A stretch of DNA of 64,000 bases, taken from the NCBI GenBank assembly GCA_965220345.1, contig OZ244822.1, positions 434,001 through 498,000 on the forward strand, written 5' to 3'. The notes under the pieces are model-generated. The model had not been told where the DNA came from. It saw only the letters and a program-made list of their open reading frames with translations, and did no database searches. A program made the translations under genes and the position numbers. Source of the stretch: Aldehydirespirator sp965220345 (GTDB lineage Bacteria; Actinomycetota; Acidimicrobiia; Acidimicrobiales; Aldehydirespiratoraceae). This document shows positions 9,201 to 15,573 of the stretch, one piece after another; positions within the stretch are counted from its first letter, which is position 1; each line of letters opens with the position of its first letter.

Positions 9201-9868
9201 ACACTAGTAGCAACCTCAAACCTGCCTGGGGCAGAGCCTTCTGCGCGTCCTAGCTCATCACGCACACTATTGTTGCCCGTGCTCTCCCACGCAGACGACC
9301 AAAACCCAGTCCCAGCAGTATTGCCATAATCTCGTGACACACGCGGCCCATCCAACCAGTAAACCGGAGCCACCACATCAGAAGACCCCAGCTTCGCATT
9401 CACACGAGCATTCACCGAAGGAGTCGAACCCACAACCCGAAACTCAGACGAATGACCCCGAATAGCCTTATGACCCGCAGCCGCGCGAGCCTGCACAAAC
9501 TGGTTATAAACAGCAATATCAGTAGACCGAGCGTCGCGAGCCGTAGACGTAATAAATAACAAACGGAACTTATCACCCGCACGACTACCAGCAGGATTCA
9601 ACGACCACCAAAACGGCACCGTAACCGTGCCATCCCCATTAACAACCGGAACCGAAACCGCAGCAGGCGGAGTCGACTGAGCAACTACACGCCCAGAATC
9701 AACAACCCCAAGCCCAGCGACAAGCAACACCGCCACCAGCAACGCAACCACCGCACGCGACCACCCAAACCGCAGCAGAAGGCAGCCACCCCCCCCCCCC
9801 GCGGGCTTCACGGACGCGTCAAGCGACGACAACCCCACACCACCAACCGCAGCCTCAGAACCACGCAT
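6242..9868 (-). CDS. Giant secreted Calx-beta repeat protein, copy 1 (in-frame G tract)
   Basis: 1208 residues from the ATG at 9868, chosen because AGGAG (9880-9876) sits eight bases upstream. Longer frames start at a weak TTG at 9907. Order: a 35-residue leader containing a G-tract-encoded run of five Gly, a signal-peptide core (VVALLVAVLLVAGLGVV), one domain of about 200 residues with a TVTVPFWW start and a GFWSSAWE motif, a Cys-containing DCDDGDGD segment, two repeats around HVNRWKRVLVAFGESV (near 590 and 690), three Calx-beta repeats starting near 752, 865 and 976 joined by Pro-rich linkers, and a last Calx-beta-like domain ending LTIKDND. Calx-beta domains bind Ca2+ in many secreted adhesins. 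Extracellular or surface location is likely; the ligand is unknown. Near-identical in its 3' half to the gene at 51 kb. Confidence 0.85.
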   Translation of the reverse strand: MRGSEAAVGGVGLSSLDASVKPAGGGGGCLLLRFGWSRAVVALLVAVLLVAGLGVVDSGRVVAQSTPPAAVSVPVVNGDGTVTVPFWWSLNPAGSRAGDKFRLLFITSTARDARSTDIAVYNQFVQARAAAGHKAIRGHSSEFRVVGSTPSVNARVNAKLGSSDVVAPVYWLDGPRVSRDYGNTAGTGFWSSAWESTGNNSVRDELGRAEGSAPGRFEVATSVIFTGTNADGTTASAPLGGNSARTGFYLGSTPIDAGSNQGTSLARNFYGISPVYVIAANAYDCDDGDGDATTLKLFETAVADSYCDFVAPAGTVWQSVDSVKVTKLELAPEVKPEAVFGDPRVVTAGMDITDPALHNERIFGSSTEFADRAVPFNANTHADYAAYFEENVLSDLSGGYRVFDLLTSTWSGGIRTGNDPGLVKKLADSLVTVDLASFDGETGTETASLRFRDGPLCASAHQLGDTRAKAAVADDPLTQGVDETSPAVPYSPGLFPYGVFGYFWGKYEGSSVEGRTAACVQFEVEVTLSTADDSTPKKIKVRVKDNQNGRHSVFSENYPKHTVQQQETSTEDVVSAQLLADVKAYAAEAFHGSEHVNRWKRVLVAFGESVSGFTGIAMTAVEAQTYADKGWSRWDPVVTALTALEAQASTDTTSSDQTDTTETESETSESVYVVPASLVNDVKGYAAETGNGVAHVNRWKRVLLAFGESVPGFTGSSMTVSEAQQNARTFWSVRWDPVVAALQALAAVSAPAATTPEVSIAAGSDVVEGSNATFTLAASPAPAANLDVTVTVSATGSYGVTTGSQIVSIPTSGSATFTVATSGDTVDEVDGSVTVTLVDDAGYDLASSASAASVTVSDDDDPPPPVPEISITAGSTVTEGSNATFTLAASPVPSAALQVNVNVASSGDYGVTAGSQTVTIPTSGSATFTVATSGDSTDEPDGSVTVTLATGTGYDLDSSASAATVTVSDDDDPLPPPTPEVSITAGSTVTEGGSALFTLAASPVPSASLGVSVNVTSRGSYGVTTGSQTVTIGTSGTTTFTVATTGDSIDEPDGSVTVTLATGSGYDLDSSASTATVAISDDDDPLPPPPPLVDVVTISVQDSIYVEGRSPFYLVRFKLNKPASEQVTVKYTPKILGTGAGYATAGEDFVLRTSSISFRPGVTSNIGLIYALNDRVKEPDETFTIVLSEPQGAQIADSQPVLTIKDND
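9789..9800 (-). repeat. 12-base G tract in the leader of Calx-beta protein 1
   Basis: Twelve G (minus strand) follow AAGCCCGC and precede TGGCTGCC, about 68 bases after the ATG and just before the signal-peptide core. With 12 G the ATG at 9868 is in frame with the whole protein. No ATG, GTG or TTG lies between the tract and the core, so a one-base change would abolish expression of the secreted protein. Confidence 0.85.
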
Positions 9869-9909
9869 AATCAGACTCCTAACCCATCTCGGGAACAAGA
9901 ACACCAAGC

Positions 9910-9938
9910 ACTATAACAAACCCACACGGCTCGCACAA
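9910..9938 (-). promoter_or_regulatory. Sigma70-like promoter of Calx-beta gene 1
   Basis: Minus strand -35 TTGTGC (9938-9933), 17-base spacer, -10 TATAGT (9915-9910), about 42 bases before the ATG. The same block is conserved almost base for base upstream of the paralog at 55.3 kb, which supports function. Confidence 0.65.
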
Positions 9939-9958
9939 CCACCCGTGGACGGGACTGT

Positions 9959-10010
9959 CAGCCAGCACGGTGCATGTCAGAGCAGCCGCCACCACAACCA
10001 CCTGCAAGGT
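9959..10010. repeat. 52-bp direct repeat, copy A
   Basis: CAGCCAGCACGGTG...CTGCAAGGT is repeated at 10664-10715 with two mismatches. Both copies resemble the region before the AbrB-type gene at 55.36-55.41 kb. They bracket a segment of about 650 bases with two tiny genes. Confidence 0.8.
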
Positions 10011-10123
10011 AAAGCTTATCTGATTTCCATATTAGTACGCGCGGAATGTTTTAGGGATCGTGGGTTCCCAGAACCAGTTGTGATCAAGCTATCAGCGAAC
10101 CACAGGCTCTGGAATTTGCTGGA

Positions 10124-10384
10124 TCAGTTGCGCTCAGCTTGGTCTAACCAATTGCGCGCTATGGACGCTAGACGACGCACATTAGCGAAATTCGCTCCGA
10201 CGAAAGCCAAGAACACACCTGCGGCTCTACCGTTGTAGATCAGATACACCGACCCGGCTAGACCCAGCACCGCAAAACAGAAATCACTAGCTGCGTAGAT
10301 GATCGCGAGCACGAACTGGTGCCGATTCTTATCTTGGGCAGCAGCAAGGGCTGCTCACCATCGCTCGTCGGGTACGTCAGCCAT
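10124..10384 (-). pseudogene. Small two-helix membrane protein with an in-frame UGA
   Basis: From ATG 10384 the frame reads MADVPDERW, then TGA (10357-10355), then continues in frame to 10124 with AALAAAQDKNRHQF and two hydrophobic segments (SDFCFAVLGLAGSVYLIYNG and AAGVFLAFVGANFANV). The upstream part reads naturally into the downstream part, so TGG TGG changed to TGG TGA is the simplest explanation. A GTG at 10312 could still initiate a 62-residue membrane protein. Family unknown. It lies 12 bases after the small gene at 10397-10558, so the two form an operon-like pair between direct repeats. Confidence 0.45.
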
Positions 10385-10396
10385 CCACGCGGGCCG

Positions 10397-10558
10397 TCAA
10401 CGGACGTCCCCGACATCGCGCTCAACCTCGGCTATGACATCCTCTGGAGTCCAAGTCTGTAGCTCCATCGGCCTATGGATGCTTAGCAACTCAGTAATCA
10501 ACCCGAACACGCTACGACGACGTTTTGTTAGCGACTTGCTGGTCATTTCGGACACCAT
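10397..10558 (-). CDS. Small 53-residue protein of unknown function
   Basis: A short frame of 53 residues begins at ATG 10558 with a strong ribosome binding site (AGGAGGAG) at optimal distance and ends at TGA 10397. It is basic at the N-terminus (SKSLTKRRRSVFGLITELL) and acidic at the C-terminus (EDVIAEVERDVGDVR), which gives it the look of a small regulatory or antitoxin-like protein, but I recognise no family. The RBS is the main reason to call it. It precedes the small membrane-protein frame. Confidence 0.45.
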   Translation of the reverse strand: MVSEMTSKSLTKRRRSVFGLITELLSIHRPMELQTWTPEDVIAEVERDVGDVR

Positions 10559-10663
10559 GCGATCTCCTCCTGACTCTCAGGGGATCAACTGCCCTTTCAG
10601 ATCAATGAATCACTTTAGCACAACTACTTGACTGCATCACTGCTGCTCTCGCCCCGGGGCTGA

Positions 10664-10715
10664 CAGCCAGCACGGTGACTGTCAGAGCAGCCGCCACCAC
10701 AACCACCTGCAAGGT
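10664..10715. repeat. 52-bp direct repeat, copy B
   Basis: Second copy of the repeat at 9959-10010, two mismatches, same orientation, 705 bases away. Confidence 0.8.
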
Positions 10716-10740
10716 CAAGGAGGATTGTCAAACTCAGTTC

Positions 10741-10812
10741 ATCAAGCCCAGTTCAGAGCTGAAAACGCCACAACAGTAATCAGCCAGAGTGACAGCGTTG
10801 AAGACAACGACG
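10741..10812 (-). pseudogene. Remnant of a CPBP protease gene 3' end
   Basis: On the minus strand TTCAACGCTGT and TGTGGCGTTTTCAGCTCTGAACTG closely match the end of the CPBP protease gene at 55743-55800 (FNAVTVVALSALN), with a 13-base insertion between the two blocks. It therefore looks like the decayed 3' end of a paralog in the same position relative to a Calx-beta gene. Confidence 0.45.
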
Positions 10813-10891
10813 GTATGCAGCGGTGGTATGTGGCTGTTGGAAGCATCCGTATGAATCCTCTGGCAAGAGCTTGTAAGCATCTCAGGATGGC

Positions 10892-10897
10892 TATTGT
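10892..10897 (+). promoter_or_regulatory. -10 box TATTGT for leaderless surE
   Basis: TATTGT ends six bases before the GTG at 10904, with no Shine-Dalgarno sequence, consistent with a leaderless transcript. Confidence 0.45.
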
Positions 10898-10903
10898 CAT
10901 CTA

Positions 10904-11728
10904 GTGCGAATCTTTGTTACCAACGACGACGGAATCGACTCGATCGGGTTGCATGTGCTGGCCAGAGCTATGGCCGAACTCGGTGATGTGGTGGTGGTAG
11001 CACCAGACAAGGAATACTCTGGCTCCAGTGCCGCTTTCGGCCCGCTTCATCTGATTCAGCCCGAAGTGCATCGTGCTCACATTGACGGCGTGTCAGAAGC
11101 ATGGTCGGTGACAGGCCCACCAGCTTTGTGCGTGATGTTCGGCCGTCTCAACTTGTTCGGCCCCCATGACTTGGTGGTGGCGGGCATCAACCCGGGTGCC
11201 AACGTGGGTCGCACGGTGTATCACTCAGGCACGGTCGGTGCCTGCCTCACAGCACGCAACGGCGGGATCAGCGGCGTGGCTGTAAGCCAGACAGTCCCAT
11301 CTTTCGGGGTTGAAGGCCAAGGCACCGACGAAATGCTCAACGAACAGCATTGGGATACTGCCGCATCAGTGGCTAAAGCTGCTGTTGCTGGACTTGCAGC
11401 AGCCCCGCCACCTAAACCCGTGGTGCTCAACATAAACGTCCCTAACCGGCCACTGCACAAGCTTGAAGGTTGGCGACGCACCGTGCTCGGAACTGCACCG
11501 CCACGGTCGATGGCAACCGCCGAACTCGAACCCCGCAAAGGCCACACCGACACTTACAGAGTGAAGATGAACTGGGGTGCCGCAGTCAAGCTCGCACCGA
11601 ACACCGACGGCGGAGCGGTAATGAACGGCTGGGTGTCACTGGGATGGCTCACTCCGCTGGAGTCTTACGAACCCGGCTTCGCTGCAGGTGCAGAAACAGA
11701 ATCCCGTCTCGACAACCTGCTCGGCTGA
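10904..11728 (+). CDS. surE: 5'/3'-nucleotidase SurE
   Basis: The 274-residue protein carries the SurE signature: N-terminal FVTNDDGIDSIGLHVLARA with the paired Asp metal ligands, VVAPDKEYSGSSAA, VTGPPALCVMFGRL and VAGINPGANVGRTVYHSGTV with the metal-binding Asn. SurE is a cytoplasmic metal-dependent phosphatase acting on nucleoside 5'- and 3'-monophosphates. Length is normal. The GTG start is supported by a -10 box six bases upstream and by the protein starting directly with the first beta strand. Confidence 0.93.
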   Translation: MRIFVTNDDGIDSIGLHVLARAMAELGDVVVVAPDKEYSGSSAAFGPLHLIQPEVHRAHIDGVSEAWSVTGPPALCVMFGRLNLFGPHDLVVAGINPGANVGRTVYHSGTVGACLTARNGGISGVAVSQTVPSFGVEGQGTDEMLNEQHWDTAASVAKAAVAGLAAAPPPKPVVLNINVPNRPLHKLEGWRRTVLGTAPPRSMATAELEPRKGHTDTYRVKMNWGAAVKLAPNTDGGAVMNGWVSLGWLTPLESYEPGFAAGAETESRLDNLLG

Positions 11729-11946
11729 ACAAACCCAGCTCAGCTTGCCCGCTTCGACCCCTGCCTACCCCGAACCTGCAACAGGTCAAGCCTGACAACG
11801 TCATCAAAACAGCCGACGAATCAAGCTGGCGCATCAAGGCAGGCATCTGTAGCGCTTGCGTGGCATGCCGATGCACAACTCCAGTATGCGCAGTTGCCGC
11901 CACATCCCCGACTGCTGGCACGAGTAGCCAAGACGCTTGCGGGGCG

Positions 11947-11952
11947 TAGCGT
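11947..11952 (+). promoter_or_regulatory. -10 box TAGCGT for leaderless ABC-F gene
   Basis: TAGCGT ends six bases before the GTG at 11959 and no ribosome binding site is visible. Confidence 0.4.
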
Positions 11953-11958
11953 TGCACG

Positions 11959-14016
11959 GTGACTCTCACCGCTTCAGGCCTTGCCAAGGCATACGGTGCT
12001 CGGCAGCTTTTTAGCGATGTGAGCATGCAGCTGTCACCGGGCCGATGCACTGCGCTTGTGGGTAGTAACGGCACCGGCAAAACAACGCTTCTGGAGATCA
12101 TGGCTGGCCTGTGCGAGCCCGACGCTGGCACGGTCAGCAAACCCCGAGACATAAAAGTCGGCTATCTGCCACAGAACCTTAAGGAGGTGTCTGAAGGCAA
12201 CGTCAGCCAATATGTGATCGCTGGCGCACGCAAGCTTTCGCGACTATCTCAGGTTCTCTCCGATCTTGAAAGCCAACTCGCCGACGCTCCCAGCGATGAA
12301 CTCGTAGCGCGCTACGGCGCGACGCAAGCCCAGTTCGAACAACTCGGCGGTTACAGCCTCGAATCCAAAGCCGCCAAAGCACTCAACGGGCTGGGTTTCA
12401 CAGCCAGCGACTCCAACCGAGGTGTCAAAGAACTTTCTGGGGGTTGGAGGATGAGAGCAGCTCTAGCCCGGTTGCTGGTGTCAGAACCCGACATTCTTTT
12501 GCTGGATGAACCCACCAACCATCTCGACATTGATTCGATGTCTTGGCTAGAGCGACGGCTGACGAACTGGACAGGCTGCGTTTTGTTTGTGAGCCATGAC
12601 CGTGACTTCATTGATGCAGTAGCGGATCGGATCATTGAGCTGACATCAGGCACAACCCACAGCTACGAAGGCGGTTTCGCGGAGTTCGTGATGGCACGAA
12701 ACGAACGCCTAGCACGCATTGAAGAGGCTGCAGCTCGGCAGGCCAAAGAGGTAGCCCGAGTCGAGCGGTTCATCGAACGCTTCCGCTACAAAGCCACCAA
12801 AGCCAGACAAGTACAAAGCCGAGTCAAGACCCTACAAAAGCTCGAGAAGATCGAAGCGCCGAGTCGTTCGGAACTGGCTGCCCGCTTCGCGTTTCCGACC
12901 CCGCCAAGGTCGAGCCGTGTGGTGGCCGAACTCGAAAATGCTGCTGTCGGATACACCGATAATCAGCCGGTTCTGTCGGGCGTGTCGCTGGCAGTGGAGC
13001 GTGGTCAGACAGTCGCTCTGGTGGGGCCTAACGGCGCTGGCAAAACCACGCTGCTGAAACTGCTGCTCGGTGAACTAGCACCAGCTGCTGGCAGTGTGCG
13101 ACTTGGTGCCAGCGTGCGTGTGGCTGCGTTCGGGCAGCATCAAGCCGATGAACTCAACGGTGCTCGGCGAGCTATTGAAGTGTTCTCAGACGGCATCGAC
13201 GCAGGTGGGCGTAACCTGCGCACGCTGCTCGGGGCGTTCGGTTTCGGAGGCGACAATGCCGACCGGCGGGTCGCTGAGCTTTCTGGTGGTGAACGCACGC
13301 GGCTGGCTTTGGCACGGCTGATGGTTGAACCAGCGAACCTGCTGGTGCTTGATGAACCCACCAACCATCTAGACCTGCCGAGCTGCGACATTCTTGAAGA
13401 TGCTCTCGGGGCTTACCCGGGAACTGTGCTGCTAGTAACTCATGATCGACATCTGATCAGAGCGGTAGCGGATGCGTTAATCGAAGTTCGTGACGGTCAT
13501 GCTGCGTGGCATCTCGGTGCCGATGAGTCGGTTCTGTTTCCGCAACCGCAAAACTCTTTTGGGGACAGCCCGCAAAGCTCAAAAGAACCAGCATCGGCAG
13601 CCAGCGAGCGCAGTGGACGCAATGGACATAATGGACGCAATAGACGCAATGGATCAGCCGGAGCTTCGAGACCTAGATCAGCTGCTGATCGAGCCCAGCG
13701 ACGGCGAGCAGGAGCTGAAGCCCGCTCCGCCAGCAGCAGGCTGCGCCGACAAGTAACCGAACTTGAACAAGCTTGGGAAGCAGCGGACAGCGAAGTAGCC
13801 GAATTGCATCGCAAGCTCAGCGATCCTGAGATATACGCCCGACCCGAAGAAGTTCACGCTCTAGCTCAAGCGCACACCAAGGCCACAGAGCGGGCAGCGA
13901 GCCTGCTAGCGCAATGGGAGACAGCACTAGCAGAACTTGAGAACTTTGAGCAGCTCATGCCGTCGCCCGCTACCAAAAACAAAACGGCGCGTCTGGGTGA
14001 TCGGCGGGCAGAATAG
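11959..14016 (+). CDS. ABC-F family ATP-binding protein
   Basis: 685 residues with two ABC domains and no membrane segment. Walker A GSNGTGKTT (near 34) and GPNGAGKTT (near 356), signatures LSGGWRMRAALARLL and LSGGERTRLALARLM, and two Walker B/D-loop DEPTNHLD motifs (near 183 and 464). The basic interdomain linker fits ABC-F translation factors (EttA/Uup type), which act on the ribosome rather than in transport. After residue 520 there is a Ser/Asn/Arg-rich spacer and a C-terminal coiled coil (RRQVTELEQAWEAADSEVAEL), as in Uup-like members. The following gene starts four bases after the stop. Confidence 0.92.
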   Translation: MTLTASGLAKAYGARQLFSDVSMQLSPGRCTALVGSNGTGKTTLLEIMAGLCEPDAGTVSKPRDIKVGYLPQNLKEVSEGNVSQYVIAGARKLSRLSQVLSDLESQLADAPSDELVARYGATQAQFEQLGGYSLESKAAKALNGLGFTASDSNRGVKELSGGWRMRAALARLLVSEPDILLLDEPTNHLDIDSMSWLERRLTNWTGCVLFVSHDRDFIDAVADRIIELTSGTTHSYEGGFAEFVMARNERLARIEEAAARQAKEVARVERFIERFRYKATKARQVQSRVKTLQKLEKIEAPSRSELAARFAFPTPPRSSRVVAELENAAVGYTDNQPVLSGVSLAVERGQTVALVGPNGAGKTTLLKLLLGELAPAAGSVRLGASVRVAAFGQHQADELNGARRAIEVFSDGIDAGGRNLRTLLGAFGFGGDNADRRVAELSGGERTRLALARLMVEPANLLVLDEPTNHLDLPSCDILEDALGAYPGTVLLVTHDRHLIRAVADALIEVRDGHAAWHLGADESVLFPQPQNSFGDSPQSSKEPASAASERSGRNGHNGRNRRNGSAGASRPRSAADRAQRRRAGAEARSASSRLRRQVTELEQAWEAADSEVAELHRKLSDPEIYARPEEVHALAQAHTKATERAASLLAQWETALAELENFEQLMPSPATKNKTARLGDRRAE

Positions 14017-14020
14017 GTCT

Positions 14021-14752
14021 ATGGACGCTCAAGCAATCATCACACAAATCGACTCTGACGGCAAACGCCTGATCGAAGTCGCACGAAGCGCCCTTGACGC
14101 TGCCGTGCCTACCTGCGCTGGCTGGAACCTGCGTGAGCTTGCCGGACATATGGGGCGGGTACATGCAATGGTCGCCAGCTATGTGGCTAGCCGCGCCACT
14201 GGGCCGATAGCAGTTGAGCAGCTACCCCAACCCCCCGCAGACGACACTGCAGTCGATTTCGCGGCCGAAGCACTTGAGCAGGTCACAGAAGCGCTGGCGG
14301 GTATTGACCCCGACACTGAGATCTGGAACTGGTCGCCGCGGCCTGATGCTGGGTTTTACTTTCGTCGTATGTTGCATGAGACCAGCGTTCACCGCTGGGA
14401 CGCTGAGAACGCCGTAGGCGACACTAGGCCTGTTGACGGCGAACAAGCCAGCGACGGAGTAGACGAGTTTTTTGAGTTTGTTTTACCTAACGCTCAGAGA
14501 CGCAAACGTCGCGACCTGCCTACTGGCAGCCTGCATGTGCATCGCAGCGACGGCAACGGCGAATGGTTCGTCCAAGCCGACGGAGACGAAGTGCTTATGG
14601 AGCGTGCCCACATCAAAGGCGATGCCGCGGTTAGAGGTCCTGGTGAGGCGTTGTTCCTAGCTATGTGGAACCGTCTCTCACTTGATAATGTGTCGCTTTC
14701 GGTTATGGGTGACGCAAGCGTTGCTCGGGCTTGGGCGGCTCTCGCTCCGTGA
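14021..14752 (+). CDS. Maleylpyruvate isomerase family mycothiol-dependent enzyme
   Basis: From ATG 14021 the 243-residue protein shows the DinB-like four-helix MDMPI N-terminal domain: CAGWNLRELAGHMGRVHAMV with conserved His, and later FYFRRMLHETSVHRWDAENA with two more metal-ligand candidates. The C-terminal domain follows from about residue 160. These actinobacterial enzymes use mycothiol as thiol cofactor; the substrate of this member is not predictable. A longer frame upstream overlaps the ABC-F gene and is less likely. The stop overlaps the next start (GTGA), so the two are coupled. Confidence 0.85.
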   Translation: MDAQAIITQIDSDGKRLIEVARSALDAAVPTCAGWNLRELAGHMGRVHAMVASYVASRATGPIAVEQLPQPPADDTAVDFAAEALEQVTEALAGIDPDTEIWNWSPRPDAGFYFRRMLHETSVHRWDAENAVGDTRPVDGEQASDGVDEFFEFVLPNAQRRKRRDLPTGSLHVHRSDGNGEWFVQADGDEVLMERAHIKGDAAVRGPGEALFLAMWNRLSLDNVSLSVMGDASVARAWAALAP

Positions 14753-15552
14753 AACATCCCGTGGAACATCCTGTGGAGCATCCTGTTTCTCAGACCGCTG
14801 ACAGTTCCGCGAGCCGCAGCGACACCAGCGATACTCAGGATCTGGCAAATACAGCAAAGGCATCGCCTCATGCTGCCTGGGGTTGGCGAAGCAACTTTGA
14901 CCAGTTCATGCCGGTGGTGCTGTTCCTAGTGTTTTTTAACTTTGAGTCTCTGCGAGTCGCCGGACTCAACAACATTGAGCTAGCCATTCTCGCTGCTTCG
15001 GCATGGTCAGTGAAAGCCGCTTACAGCCGTCGTCGCCGAGGACTGCCGATAGGTGCCTGGCTACCGTTAATCACCTCTTATTTGTTGGTGCGCGCTGGTA
15101 TCTCAATCGCGGTAGAGCGTGATCTGGTTGACTTTGGTGTAAGCACCGAAGCCGTGTATTTCGGTATAGGTATCGGCACCAAAATGTTGATCGGTCTAGC
15201 CGCGGCTGCCACTGTGATAGCTGGCAAACCTGCGGTGATGTGGGCGGCTCGACGTTTTCTGAACCTGCCCGAACAGGTCTATGACAACCCCGACTTTGTA
15301 ACCGTCATGCGTAATGTCACCTGGGTGATCACTTTCTATGAAGTCGGTTCATCTGTTTGGGATTTCTGGCTATACAACAATGCCAGCGTTAACTGGTTCC
15401 TAGTAACCCGTCAGGGAGTCAACTTTTTCGCGGCTTTCTTGGCGATATTAGTGACACTGATATACATTGATCGTAGGTTTTCGAAGATTGAAGGCTGCCC
15501 AAGACTCCCCGATTTGATCAGCCGAGCCACCTCACAAACCATCCGAACCTAA
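14749..15552 (+). CDS. Multi-pass membrane protein, DUF3159-like
   Basis: I chose GTG 14749 because it overlaps the preceding stop as GTGA; a TTG at 14731 is also in frame. The 267-residue product begins with three HPVE repeats and a soluble polar region to about 50, then has four to five hydrophobic helices (MPVVLFLVFFNFESLRV, NIELAILAASAWSVKA, LPLITSYLLVRAGI, VYFGIGIGTKMLIGLAAAA, FFAAFLAILVTLIYI). The pattern resembles small actinobacterial DUF3159-type membrane proteins, but the assignment is tentative. No function can be given. Confidence 0.72.
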   Translation: MKHPVEHPVEHPVSQTADSSASRSDTSDTQDLANTAKASPHAAWGWRSNFDQFMPVVLFLVFFNFESLRVAGLNNIELAILAASAWSVKAAYSRRRRGLPIGAWLPLITSYLLVRAGISIAVERDLVDFGVSTEAVYFGIGIGTKMLIGLAAAATVIAGKPAVMWAARRFLNLPEQVYDNPDFVTVMRNVTWVITFYEVGSSVWDFWLYNNASVNWFLVTRQGVNFFAAFLAILVTLIYIDRRFSKIEGCPRLPDLISRATSQTIRT

Positions 15553-15573
15553 AACCTTCAGCCATTGTCGGGC

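Larger units (their letters stand above)
10559..10903. other. Intergenic region with direct repeat and CPBP remnant
   Basis: These 345 bases contain the second 52-bp repeat (10664-10715), a fragment similar to the 3' end of a CPBP protease gene (10741-10812, listed separately), and the -10 box of surE. I see no intact gene. Confidence 0.5.

Noticed and set aside
9869..9907. TTG at 9907 as start of Calx-beta protein 1
   Set aside because: ATG 9868 has an AGGAG ribosome binding site that lies inside the longer frame, and this RBS/ATG pair is conserved in the paralog. The TTG has none.
10340..10357. UGA at 10357-10355 as a second selenocysteine codon
   Set aside because: No redox motif at the site, and the only hairpin nearby (GCAGC/GCTGC) begins directly at the UGA, too close for a bacterial SECIS.
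9959..10715. CRISPR array from the 52-bp repeats
   Set aside because: Only two copies, 705 bases apart, longer than CRISPR repeats, no spacers of regular size and no cas genes.
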